Part shown: positions 31,723-43,568 of the stretch, in pieces
Position numbering within the stretch: the first letter of the stretch is position 1
Layout of the letters: each line of letters opens with the position of its first letter
Assembly: GCA_020053595.1 (NCBI GenBank)
Contig: JAGVMV010000045.1
Location: 1-61,233, forward strand
Direction: 5' to 3'
From: Thermoleophilia bacterium
GTDB taxonomy: Bacteria; Actinomycetota; Thermoleophilia; BMS3ABIN01
Length of the DNA stretch: 61,233 nt
Notes under the pieces: generated by a model
What the model was told of the DNA's origin: nothing
Databases searched by the model: none
Seen by the model: the letters and a program-made list of their open reading frames with translations, nothing else
Position numbers and translations under genes: made by a program

Positions 31723-33543
31723 ATGGGGGGATTTCGAAGAGTCGTCGTGAGCATTCGCCGACTTCCTTTTAGCGTCAAGATGCTTTTGAATCTTATGGTA
31801 GTGTCTCTGGTACCCTTGCTTATTGCTGGCTATGTTACCCAGCGAATTGTCCTCAACATCATACTCGACAACGAACGGGAAGACATCCAGGTCCACGCCG
31901 CGGAACTCAAGCTGGCAATCGACCAGACGCAGGCAAAGCGGCTGTCAGAGGCTGAGAGCTTTGCCAGAATTGCCTCCCTGGTCTCGTTTGCAAAAGAACC
32001 ATCGCCGGCCGGCGCTGAACCAGTACTCTCAAACTTCAAGATGATCCTATCTTCCAACGCTAATATCCGGTCGTTATTCCTGATTGACCCCGCGAGCGGC
32101 TCAGTAATCCTCTCTACCGCGGAAGATCAAAAAGACATGCGCTACGGAAACCGTGCCTTCGTAAAGGAGGCGGCTTCAGGCCGAAGCTCTTTCTCGACAC
32201 CCTCGCGCGACCGCGGTCAGAACCTGGTCTATTTCTCTGCTCCCGTAAAAACCGATGAAAACGGACGGGTGTTGGCGGTACTGGTGATGGCGGTAAGCGC
32301 CGACGATATCTGGAGCTATGTACGCGGGGCCATAGGCCAGATCGGCGTGGGTTCACTGGCCGTCCTTACCGACGAGTACGGCGTGCGTATCGCTCACAGC
32401 ACTGACGAAAGCCTGGTCTACAAGTCCTGGGCGCCACTCCCGGAAGAAACCAGGCAGGCGATTATCAGGGAGCAGCGCTACGGCGCGGACATAACCGACA
32501 TCGGTTCCACCGATTTCCAAGACATAACGACAGCGGTCACAGCGACTGATCCTCCCAAATACATCTTCGCGCACAAGCTTGCGGTCAGCGGTGAGACCTA
32601 TGAGTCGGGCATTTCCCGCAGCCAGCTCACGCGATGGACTGTCCTGGAATCGGTACCGCACTCTGCTTTCCTCTCGCCGGTTTCCGATATCAGGGCAAGT
32701 ATGGCGATCATAATGGGTCTGGCCGCTATCGCCATGATCGCGCTCGTTTCCATTTCCAGCCGGGCGGCGTCAACGCCTGTCCGCAGACTTTCCCGGTCTG
32801 TAGCAAAGATGTCTGAGGGCGATATGAATTCACCCATACCCGAGATTCCAGACCGTGAGATGAGCATCCTGGCCAAGCAGTTTGAGGACATGCGCCAGAA
32901 AGTGTCGAACTCCTACGATATGCTCGAAGAAGCGTACCTTGATATCGCCCGGGCGCTGACAGCAAGTCTCGAAGCAAGGGACCCCCATACGGCAGGCCAC
33001 ACCGAGCGAGTGGGGCAATACGCCCTTGCCCTGGCCCGCAGGCTTGGCTTAAGCGAAGTAGAGATAAGCGATGTCAAAAAGGCCGCTGACCTGCATGATA
33101 TCGGCAAGATAGCCGTGCCGGACGCCATCCTTCTCAAGCCGAACAAGCTTACCCCTGGGGAGTACGCCGAGATCAAGAGACATCCGTCGAAGAGTGCCGA
33201 GATTATCCACTACCTGGGATTCCTGCGCAATGCGCTGCCGGGCATTGAAGGCCACCACGAGAATTACGACGGCACTGGCTATCCCCGTGGACTCAAGGGA
33301 AAGGAAATTCCCCTTATGGCCAGGATTCTCGGATTAGCAGACGCCTATGACGCCATGACTTCCAGCCGCGCGTACCGCCGCGCCATGTCGCATGAGCGTG
33401 CCACGGAAATTCTCCGGGATGGCGCAGGCACGCAGTGGGATCCGAAGCTGGTGCTTATTTTCCTCGACATGCTGGGCGAGGGGAAAATATCTGAAGAACA
33501 GCCTGTGGTTCCAAAACCGGGTGAGCCTGTTATCTCAAAATAG
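31723..33543 (+). CDS. Membrane HD-GYP cyclic-di-GMP phosphodiesterase with Cache sensor and HAMP
   Basis: A 606-residue signalling protein. TM1 is at about 20-40, then a dCache-type extracellular sensor (IRSLFLIDPASGSVILSTAE, VYFSAPVKTDENGRVLAVLV), TM2 near 325-345, and a HAMP domain (TPVRRLSRSVAKMSEGDMNS). The HD-GYP domain lies at about 405-590, with HTERVGQYALALARRLG, LHDIGKIAVPD, and EGHHENYDGTGYPRGLKG, the GYP signature. These enzymes degrade cyclic di-GMP. AGGAG precedes the ATG. The stop is followed directly by a degraded aarF fragment in the same frame. GGDEF and kinase genes lie downstream. Confidence 0.93.
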   Translation: MGGFRRVVVSIRRLPFSVKMLLNLMVVSLVPLLIAGYVTQRIVLNIILDNEREDIQVHAAELKLAIDQTQAKRLSEAESFARIASLVSFAKEPSPAGAEPVLSNFKMILSSNANIRSLFLIDPASGSVILSTAEDQKDMRYGNRAFVKEAASGRSSFSTPSRDRGQNLVYFSAPVKTDENGRVLAVLVMAVSADDIWSYVRGAIGQIGVGSLAVLTDEYGVRIAHSTDESLVYKSWAPLPEETRQAIIREQRYGADITDIGSTDFQDITTAVTATDPPKYIFAHKLAVSGETYESGISRSQLTRWTVLESVPHSAFLSPVSDIRASMAIIMGLAAIAMIALVSISSRAASTPVRRLSRSVAKMSEGDMNSPIPEIPDREMSILAKQFEDMRQKVSNSYDMLEEAYLDIARALTASLEARDPHTAGHTERVGQYALALARRLGLSEVEISDVKKAADLHDIGKIAVPDAILLKPNKLTPGEYAEIKRHPSKSAEIIHYLGFLRNALPGIEGHHENYDGTGYPRGLKGKEIPLMARILGLADAYDAMTSSRAYRRAMSHERATEILRDGAGTQWDPKLVLIFLDMLGEGKISEEQPVVPKPGEPVISK

Positions 33544-33581
33544 GCTACAAAACTTCTGGTAAGAATAATCTTCGGAGCAAA

Positions 33582-34949
33582 TTTTCCCCTTGAGGTAGTT
33601 GAAGCGACCATCGAGAAGGAACTCGACCTGACCATCGAGCGTCTCTTCCTCGAATTCGATGAGGTGCCCATCGCAGCCGCTTCCATCGGGCAGGTGCACC
33701 GGGCGGTGCTGCCCAATGGCGACCAGGTGATCGTCAAGGTGCAGCGGCCCGAGGCGGAAGCCAGGATACGCTCCGACATTGATCTTCTTTACCAACTGGG
33801 TCACCTGATACGCGACCACAGTCCCATGGACTTTTTTATCGATCCCGTGGGCCTGGTGGACCAGTTCTCCCGGGGCATACGCAACGAGCTCGATTACCAC
33901 GTGGAAGCCCGTAACGCCGAGCGCTTCCGGAAGAATTTCCGCGACGACCATACGGTTCACATCCCGAAAGTCTATTCGCAGTACTCCACTTCGAAAGTGC
34001 TGACGCTGGAGTGGGTGGACGGCGTGCAGCTGGCGGACGTGGATATGTCGGCGATGAACATGGGTGAGCGCAGGCCCTGGCCACCACTATCGCCAAGTGC
34101 TGGCTCAAGCAGATCTATATCGACGGCTTCTTCCACGGTGACCCTCACCCGGCGAACATCATGGTCCTGGATGACGGGGCTATCGGCCTGGTGGACTTCG
34201 GTATCGCCGGGCGCCTGAGCGATAACGACCGGCAGAACATCATCAGCCTCTTCATGGATATCATGAACGAGAGGATTGACAACATCCCGCGGCGGCTGTC
34301 AGCCCTGGGTGTGGAATTCCCCCGTGAAAAGGAAGCGGAGTTCATCAGCGAATCCAGGGACCTGTTCAACAAATATTTCGGAGCGAACCTGGATGAGTTG
34401 GATCCGGTGGCTGTCTTCCGCGATGTCTTCGGGGTCATATACCGCCTCAAGCTGAAGCTGCCGACCCAGTACCTTCTGCTGGAGCGTTCGGCGGGCACTC
34501 TGGAGGGAATCGGACGTCAGCTTTATCCGGGATTCAACGTTTTCGAGTTCGTTCGCCCATATACGCGGGAGTTCCTCAGGCAGCGCTACTCGCCCGAGAA
34601 CATCGCGGCGCGGGAAGGAAGGGAACTGCAGAACTATTTCAGCATGCTGAGGGAGTTCCCCGGGCAGCTGCACGATTCGCTGGAGCAGGTCACCAGCGGT
34701 GATCTGAAGATCAATTTCGTTCACCGCAACCTGGAAGAGCCCATGAGGCGCTTCACCGTTTCCACCAATCGCCTGGTGATCGCCATCGTGCTGGCCTCGC
34801 TGATCCTGGGCACCTCGATCATCGGGCTCTTCGCCCAGGAAGGGCCGAAGCTCATGGGTATTTCCGTCTTCGCCCTGTTCGGCTTCATTACATCCGGTTT
34901 CTTCGGCATCTGGCTGGTGGTCGGCATCCTGCGCTCCGGCCGGTTGTGA
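33582..34949 (+). pseudogene. Degraded second copy of the AarF/UbiB kinase gene
   Basis: Homology to the copy at 29814 begins abruptly at 33582, matching 30117 onward; the first 101 codons are missing. One base is missing near 34072 (GAGCGC-AGG against GAGCGC-CAGG), shifting the frame so that the gene reads as two pieces (to 34218 and from about 34161). The downstream part still encodes GLVDFGIAGRLSDNDRQN, LLLERSAGTLEGIGRQLYPG and the two C-terminal helices. The first about 170 bp are nearly identical to the intact copy, while the remainder differs at many silent positions. No start with a ribosome-binding site is seen. Confidence 0.85.
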
Positions 34950-35062
34950 CGGCAGTTGCTCCGGCGCCGACGGTTCCGGCTGATTTTGACGAAAGCCCCC
35001 TCGTGCCGACTGCTCCGGCTGGCAATAAAAAGCGGAACGCGTAACCGTACGGCCCCTTCCCG

Positions 35063-35102
35063 CGCTAGATAATCAGCAGGCTCGCTAGATAATCAGCAGG
35101 CT
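35063..35102. repeat. Perfect 20-bp tandem duplication
   Basis: The unit CGCTAGATAATCAGCAGGCT occurs twice in direct contact (35063-35082 and 35083-35102), upstream of the GGDEF gene. A recent slippage duplication is likely. Confidence 0.85.
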
Positions 35103-35147
35103 CTTTTCCGGGCAGATTATCGCTGCCGTCATCCCTTCCCGTAATCC

Positions 35148-37136
35148 ATGAAGCTACATACAAAGCTATATCTTTTCTTTGCCGGCATCGTTCTTCTGCC
35201 GTTGCTGGTGGTGACCGTCGCCGCCAGCGTGGTGCTGGGCCGATCGGGGACTGAGACGTATGAGGGCAGGCTGCAAAGCGGGCTGGCGGCGGCCTCGGCC
35301 ATCGTCTCGGCGCAGGCGCAGGTGCTGAGTGGAGATTTTCAGGTGGTTCTTGGACGCGCCGATAGCGGCACGCTGCTATCCGGCGATGAGGCGCATCGCG
35401 CTCTGGTCATTAACTCCATCCTGGCTGAGACCGGCGCCGTTGGCCTGGTGATCCAGGATTCTTCCGGGGCGGTGGTGACGCGGGCAGGATCTGCATTTTC
35501 GGCGGACGGAGTTTCGGCCGCTGGCACTTTATCAGGTGGCTCCACCGGAACTGGAGAAGCGGGCGGCGCTACGCCGCTGATCGCGTCGACGGCCAGGCTT
35601 GCCAGTCCGGACGGCGCTCTCTGGCGCCTGACCCTGCTCCATTCATTCAACATCGAATCCCTGGAAAAGGTCTTTGACGCCCAGGGGCTGGAGTGGGGTC
35701 TGCTGGTTGACGGAGTGGTCAAGTCTGGTTCTCTGCCTGCCGGTGATGAGATCCAGGATTCCGCCGGTGAGCCGGTCCAGGTCCTCGACCACACGACACC
35801 CGCGGGCGCCGTGCCCGTCACCGTCGGCGGGCAGGAGAAACTTGCCTTGGCGCTGCTAATGCCGAGGGATATCACCGAACGCCAGACATCGCTTTTCGCG
35901 GCCGTGCCCGCGGTTACCGTGGGGGCGGCTTCGCGGCAGGCGCTGCTGGTCGGGCTGGCGCTGATGGCCGGCGTGGCGCTGATGGCCGGCGTTCTTGGCC
36001 TTCTGCTGGCGCGTAACATCACCCGGCCGCTCCGGCAGCTCACCAGCGCCACCGCCGCCGGGATTGAGGGCGACCTGGGACGCCAGGTCGAAGTGACTTC
36101 TCATGACGAGGTCGGCAATCTGGCCAGTTCCTTTGGGATGATGCAGACCAGTCTGCGCGATTACATCGCCGAGCTGGAGGAATCGCGCACCCAGCTCCTG
36201 CTGGCGCTTTCCTATGCCGGCGAGATCCTGGGCTCCACTTCTGACCGGGCCCGCATGATGAAGACCACCGCTGAAGCCGCCCGTCTGGCCACAAGCGCCA
36301 GCGGTGTCTGGGTGGACATCTTTGCCAGCAAGCGGCCACCGGTACGTAGCGGTGTCTCCACCGGGGTTCCACCCCATTTTTTCAACGACAGCTTCAAGCG
36401 ACAGGTGAGCATGCTGGCTGAGCGGGTGGCCGCCGATAACACCTCCGCCGGAGAGGTGCTCGATTTCGGGCCGGATTACGAGGCGGTCGCTTACCCGCTG
36501 GTGCATGAACGTCAGGCACTGGGCGCCATGGTCGCCGTGTTCGGGCGCGGTCAGTCCACCGAGGAGAGTCGCCACATTCTGGGTTCGCTGGCGGCCCAGG
36601 CCGCGAGTGCCGTGGAAAACGTCAACTTCGGGGAGATGCAGCAACTGCTGGCGACCACCGACCCGATGACCAGCCTGTTCAATTTCCGTTACCTTTGCAA
36701 CTGTCTCGACAAGGAGCTCAGCAAGAGCCGCCGCTACGGCCATCAGCTGTCGATCGCCATCCTCGACCTCGACGATTTCAAGACTATCAACGACACGTAC
36801 GGCCACCAGGCAGGAGATGAGCTGCTGCGGGCGGTGGGGGAAGTGTTGACCGGCCGGGTGCGCGACACCGACATGGTCGCCCGTTACGGCGGCGAGGAAT
36901 TCTCGGTGGTCTTCCCGGAGACATCCAAGGCCGATGCCATGAAAGTCGTGGAGAAGCTGAGGTCAGGGATCGAGCAGATCAGGCTGCCGTCCTACCCGGA
37001 GGTGCGGATCACTACGAGCATCGGGGTTTCCTCTTTCCCTGAGGATGGCGGTGACAAGACCGATCTGCTGGTGAGCGCCGATGCGGCTCTTTATCAGGCG
37101 AAGGAATCGGGGAAGAACCGCAGCTTCTCCGCCTGA
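35148..37136 (+). CDS. Membrane diguanylate cyclase (HAMP-GAF-GGDEF)
   Basis: A 662-residue protein. TM1 is at about 8-30 and an extracytoplasmic domain lies between about 31 and 260. TM2 at about 268-288 contains an in-frame repeat (ALMAGVALMAGVLGLLLARN). HAMP is at about 290-345, a GAF-like domain at about 355-495, and GGDEF at about 505-655. The active site is RYGGEEFSVVFPE, and the inhibitory I-site is RDTD five residues earlier. It starts LYKLF-type signalling near TDPMTSLFNFRYLCNCLDKE. It should make cyclic di-GMP, opposing the HD-GYP protein encoded 1.6 kb upstream. Confidence 0.92.
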   Translation: MKLHTKLYLFFAGIVLLPLLVVTVAASVVLGRSGTETYEGRLQSGLAAASAIVSAQAQVLSGDFQVVLGRADSGTLLSGDEAHRALVINSILAETGAVGLVIQDSSGAVVTRAGSAFSADGVSAAGTLSGGSTGTGEAGGATPLIASTARLASPDGALWRLTLLHSFNIESLEKVFDAQGLEWGLLVDGVVKSGSLPAGDEIQDSAGEPVQVLDHTTPAGAVPVTVGGQEKLALALLMPRDITERQTSLFAAVPAVTVGAASRQALLVGLALMAGVALMAGVLGLLLARNITRPLRQLTSATAAGIEGDLGRQVEVTSHDEVGNLASSFGMMQTSLRDYIAELEESRTQLLLALSYAGEILGSTSDRARMMKTTAEAARLATSASGVWVDIFASKRPPVRSGVSTGVPPHFFNDSFKRQVSMLAERVAADNTSAGEVLDFGPDYEAVAYPLVHERQALGAMVAVFGRGQSTEESRHILGSLAAQAASAVENVNFGEMQQLLATTDPMTSLFNFRYLCNCLDKELSKSRRYGHQLSIAILDLDDFKTINDTYGHQAGDELLRAVGEVLTGRVRDTDMVARYGGEEFSVVFPETSKADAMKVVEKLRSGIEQIRLPSYPEVRITTSIGVSSFPEDGGDKTDLLVSADAALYQAKESGKNRSFSA

Positions 37137-37187
37137 CCGTCAAGGCTGGGCCAGGTAAAGACCTGCATCCGACCGGTCGAACTCTGT

Positions 37188-37769
37188 TTAATCGTGGCTA
37201 TTGTGATGGTCGGAACTGCTCTTGTTGTAGTTGTAGGAACTGCTCTTGTGGCTGGATTTTTCGAGATCGCCATCGTCCTGATGCCTCGTTGAGCCGGCAT
37301 TATACGTTTCGGGTTTGTTATTCGTTTCGGGTTTGTTATTCTTGTCGCTTTCACTTCCCGAAGTACTTTTGCTTTTACTGCCACTGTCCACAGTTTCGCT
37401 GACGCTGGCGGGATCCGTGGTAACGCCGCCGACGGCGCCGCCGACGGCCAGCGAATTACCGGAGGTGGGCGCAGCAAATAGCGGCTCGGTAATCGGCTCG
37501 GCTGATGTGGCAGCCTCTTGGCCGGCTGCCGGCGTGGTGACTACCGGGCGGACACGCAGCGGTTCAAGCCTTCTGGCCGCCGCCACGTTGGCGATCAGTG
37601 GTGAGGGTAACAGCCCGCGGCCGGCGAACATGAACAAATACAGCGAAACAGCCACCGTAAGCACCGAAAGACAGGCCGCAATGGCGATCGATGCCGCCGG
37701 GCGCGCCAAAAAATCTCTCAGGGCATCAGGTAACCCGAGCCCATTCTTGCCTGTATAAAAAGCTTTCAT
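37188..37769 (-). CDS. Single-pass membrane protein with a low-complexity tail
   Basis: A 193-residue protein from the ATG at 37769 (AAGGA 7 bp upstream). Residues about 25-50 form one transmembrane helix (AACLSVLTVAVSLYLFMFAG). The rest is extracytoplasmic: a Pro/Ala/Thr region, a Ser/Lys segment (SGSKSKSTSGSESDKNN), a repeated NKPET, and a C-terminal Ser/His/Asn-rich tail (SSHKSSSYNYNKSSSDHH). No catalytic domain is visible. The repeat NKPETNNKPET reflects a perfect 18-bp tandem duplication (37306-37341). It lies convergent to the GGDEF gene and divergent from a histidine kinase gene. Function unknown. Confidence 0.6.
   Translation of the reverse strand: MKAFYTGKNGLGLPDALRDFLARPAASIAIAACLSVLTVAVSLYLFMFAGRGLLPSPLIANVAAARRLEPLRVRPVVTTPAAGQEAATSAEPITEPLFAAPTSGNSLAVGGAVGGVTTDPASVSETVDSGSKSKSTSGSESDKNNKPETNNKPETYNAGSTRHQDDGDLEKSSHKSSSYNYNKSSSDHHNSHD
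37306..37341. repeat. Perfect 18-bp tandem duplication inside a membrane-protein gene
   Basis: The unit GTTTCGGGTTTGTTATTC occurs at 37306-37323 and 37324-37341. It keeps the minus-strand frame and yields the repeated NKPET in the low-complexity tail. Confidence 0.85.
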
Positions 37770-37986
37770 CAATTGTTCCTTCATCTGGATAGCGCCGTCC
37801 TGGCCTAAAGGATACGCAGGGAGGACAGGGAATCTGGTTGCGAGGGTGGGTTTACGCCGTTACCGGGGAAGATAGTAAAATAGGTTCAGGGTTGTCATGA
37901 GGAAACCGAAAGCCGATGCAGGACGCCGGCCCAATCGATGGTACCGCATGCACCGGCTTTAAAAAAAATGAAAAGTGGAGCGCGGC

Positions 37987-39669
37987 ATGTTTCTCGACCG
38001 TGTAATAGTCAGGCAACAGGACCCACGCCAGCTGCGGATGGCCAAGTCGGCCGCCTGGATCTACTGGCTGGGAATCATCGTCGTATTCACCGGGACCATG
38101 CTGCCGCTGGCATCGGAGATCGACCGCGTGCCGGTGCTGCTCCTTACCCTCGGCGGCCTGCTTTCCACCGTCGCCGTCATCCTCATTCCCTGGGACAGGT
38201 TCAGCTACAAAATCTTTTATGCCATGGCGGCGCTGGCCTGTTCCCACATCGCGACGCTTATCTATTATAGTGGTGGCGTGGAAAGCCCTTTCGGGGAGCT
38301 CTACTTCCTCATCGCCATCTGGGCCGCCTACTTTTTCTCCTTCCGTGGTTATGCGCTGGTGGCATCCACGGCGATCGCCAGTTTCCTGGCGCCATATTTT
38401 TATGATTATCAATACGACGTCGTCCATATCACCTCGGCGATCATACATATCCTGTTCATGTTGATCGCCGGCGGATTGGTCAACCTGCTGGTGCAGCAGG
38501 TGCGTGACCGGAACGCCGATCTGAGCCGCACCACCATGACCCTGGCGCAAAAAGTCCGACAGGAGCTGCGGGAGCAGGAGAAGACCGCGGCTGTCCTGGC
38601 CAGCGTCGCCGACGGCGTCTATGTCGTGGACACCAGCGGCCACATCGTGCTCTGGAACAAGGCCGCGGCGCTGATCACCGGATTCAGTGAGGAGGAGATG
38701 ATCGGCCGGGACTGCTATGGCGCCACCGGTGAAGCGCCCGAAGGCGGTGGCGGTTGCACGCCCTTCTGTGGTTCTGTCGCTCCTCTGGATGCGGACAGTA
38801 ATTTTTCCAGCACCGGCTACGAAGTCCTTACCTGCCGGAAGGATTCCGAGAAGATCTGGCTCTCGGTGAGCGCCGCGCCGATCCGTGATCCCGACGGCAG
38901 TATCGCCGGCGTTGTCCATGTCTTCCGCGACATCTCCGAGTACAAGGAGATCGATCGGATGAAATCCGATTTCGTTGCCACTGTCTCCCACGAGCTGAGA
39001 ACGCCGCTGACCTCGATCCTCGGGTTTTCCAAGACCCTGCTCAGGACCGATGCCCGGTTCTCCGATGCCAGCCGGGAGTCGTTCCTGCTGGAGATCGTCC
39101 GGGAGGGAGAGCGTCTGGCGCGCCTGATCGAGGATGTCCTCAGCGTAAGCCGGATCGAAGCCGGCAAGCTGCGCCTTGACCTCAAGGCTGTCGACGTCGG
39201 ACCAGCGGTCGGTCAGGTGGTCAAAAACATGGCTCGGTTGACTTCCATCCATAATTTCGTGATAAATGTAGCGGATGACCTGCCGCGGGTGAGCGCCGAC
39301 CCCGACAAGCTCTACCAGGTGCTGCTCAACCTGGTGGTCAACGCCATTAAGTACTCTCCCGATGGGGGGCCGATCACCGTCACTGCCATTGAGAGGGACG
39401 GCAGGATGCGCTTCGAAGTGACTGACCAGGGCGTCGGCATCAGCGTCGAGCATCTGCCTCATGTCTTCGAGCGTTTCTACCGGGCGGCGCGAGGCAAGAA
39501 CGGAGTCAAGGGTACCGGTCTGGGTCTTTTCGTCAGCAAGAGCCTGGTGGAACAGATGGGCGGCAAGATCCGGGTCGAGTCCGAGGTGGGCCAGGGCAGC
39601 CGGTTTTTCTTCGACCTGCCGCTCGCTCCGGCGGAAGAGGCGGAAGCCGAGGACAAAATCGCCTCCTGA
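37987..39669 (+). CDS. Membrane sensor histidine kinase with PAS domain
   Basis: A 560-residue kinase. Residues about 20-180 hold six hydrophobic helices. A PAS domain lies at about 200-315 (LASVADGVYVVDTSGHIVLW, VFRDISEYKEIDRMK). HisKA has the phosphorylation site in VATVSHELRTPLTSILGF. HATPase has the N-box VVNAIKYSPDG and G-boxes DQGVGIS, GTGLGLFVSKSL. I start at the ATG at 37987 (GGAG six bases upstream) rather than the GTG at 37975. A cysteine cluster (GGGGCTPFCG) in the PAS region is unusual. The receiver gene 39771 follows 101 nt later and is its likely partner. Confidence 0.93.
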   Translation: MFLDRVIVRQQDPRQLRMAKSAAWIYWLGIIVVFTGTMLPLASEIDRVPVLLLTLGGLLSTVAVILIPWDRFSYKIFYAMAALACSHIATLIYYSGGVESPFGELYFLIAIWAAYFFSFRGYALVASTAIASFLAPYFYDYQYDVVHITSAIIHILFMLIAGGLVNLLVQQVRDRNADLSRTTMTLAQKVRQELREQEKTAAVLASVADGVYVVDTSGHIVLWNKAAALITGFSEEEMIGRDCYGATGEAPEGGGGCTPFCGSVAPLDADSNFSSTGYEVLTCRKDSEKIWLSVSAAPIRDPDGSIAGVVHVFRDISEYKEIDRMKSDFVATVSHELRTPLTSILGFSKTLLRTDARFSDASRESFLLEIVREGERLARLIEDVLSVSRIEAGKLRLDLKAVDVGPAVGQVVKNMARLTSIHNFVINVADDLPRVSADPDKLYQVLLNLVVNAIKYSPDGGPITVTAIERDGRMRFEVTDQGVGISVEHLPHVFERFYRAARGKNGVKGTGLGLFVSKSLVEQMGGKIRVESEVGQGSRFFFDLPLAPAEEAEAEDKIAS

Positions 39670-39770
39670 AAAGGTGGAGGTTCAAGACGGGGCCGCCGGC
39701 CGAAGATTGCCAGCCGGCGGTAACGGGCATAACAATACCAGTGGAAGAATTATTACCAACGGGAGCTTAC

Positions 39771-40166
39771 ATGGAATCATCCGGCATTGGGAGCAAGCAT
39801 ATCCTCATCGTCGACGATGAAGCATCATTGCGGACGCTGGTCCGGGCAAACCTGGAGGTCGACGGGCTCGTGGTCAGCGAGGCGGTGGATGGCATCGAGG
39901 CCATGAAAATGCTGGCGGAGTCGCAGCCTGACCTCATCCTCCTGGATATCATGATGCCCGGCAAGGACGGCATCGAGGTCCTTGAGAATCTGGCGGCGGA
40001 TGAAAAGTTGAAGGGCATCCCGGTAATCCTTCTCACCGCCAAGGGTGAGCAGGAGGATCTGGAGAAGGGCGCGGAACTGGGCGCCTGCGGCCACATCACC
40101 AAGCCGTTCGACCCCGAACAGATGGTGCGGACCGTCAAGGCGGCGCTGGGGATGATCAGGCGCTAG
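39771..40166 (+). CDS. Single-domain response regulator
   Basis: A 131-residue CheY-like receiver with no output domain. The acidic pocket is ILIVDDEASLRTLVRANLE, the phosphorylated Asp is in LILLDIMMPGKDGIEVL, and the conserved Thr and Lys are in VILLTAKGE and ITKPFDPEQM. The ATG at 39771 is preceded by GGGAG. It is encoded directly after the PAS-histidine kinase and is probably its phosphate acceptor. It could also pass phosphate to the hybrid kinase or to an unseen target. Confidence 0.93.
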   Translation: MESSGIGSKHILIVDDEASLRTLVRANLEVDGLVVSEAVDGIEAMKMLAESQPDLILLDIMMPGKDGIEVLENLAADEKLKGIPVILLTAKGEQEDLEKGAELGACGHITKPFDPEQMVRTVKAALGMIRR

Positions 40167-40234
40167 CAGCTGTTTTTGCCCGGCCAGCTACATGGGCGTG
40201 GTGGGTCACTCAGTGGAATTTTGCGTAGGCGCGC

Positions 40235-40606
40235 CTAGCCTGCGGCCAGAAATTTTCGAACCGTGTTGGCAAGTTCACGCGTGTTGATCGGCTTGGAGAT
40301 GTAGCCCTCGCAACCGACGGAGCGGACCCTTTCCTCATCACCTCTCATGGCATGGGCTGTTATTGCCACGACCGGAATCTTCGCGGTAAGCGGATTCTGT
40401 TTCAGGCGGCGGGTCGCCTCGAGGCCGTCCATGCCGGGCAGCTGGATATCCATCAGGATGATGTCCGGCGGGTTGTCCGCGGCGGCCTGGACCGCTTCTT
40501 CGGCGCTGGCGATGATGGTGATTTCGAATCCATCACGCTCCATCACATATTCCACCAGGCGCGAGTTCATCTGGTTGTCCTCCACCAGCATAACTCTCGT
40601 TTTCAT
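40235..40606 (-). CDS. Single-domain response regulator (DivK/CheY-like)
   Basis: A 123-residue receiver read from the ATG at 40606, with AAGGGGG upstream. The acidic pair is VMLVEDNQMNSRLVEYVMER, the phosphorylated Asp is in IILMDIQLPGMDGLEA, and the switch residues are in VVAITAHAMRGDE and GYISKPINTRE. This resembles DivK-type receivers that act as phosphate shuttles or allosteric regulators. It starts 26 nt after the stop of the hybrid kinase gene on the same strand, so the two form an operon. Confidence 0.93.
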   Translation of the reverse strand: MKTRVMLVEDNQMNSRLVEYVMERDGFEITIIASAEEAVQAAADNPPDIILMDIQLPGMDGLEATRRLKQNPLTAKIPVVAITAHAMRGDEERVRSVGCEGYISKPINTRELANTVRKFLAAG

Positions 40607-40632
40607 TTCCAACCCCCTTGATGAATCTGTGT

Positions 40633-43473
<2,841 letters not shown>

Positions 43474-43568
43474 CAGGTGCACCGGATTCTATCATCAAAC
43501 GCACGTTGTGATACTATAAGCATTCCCGCTGCCACGCGGGTTTTCGTTAACATCGGGGACCTGGAACG

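Noticed and set aside
37852-39462. Long minus-strand ORF (536 codons) opposite the PAS-histidine kinase
   Set aside because: Antisense shadow of a well-supported kinase gene; translation has no recognisable domains.
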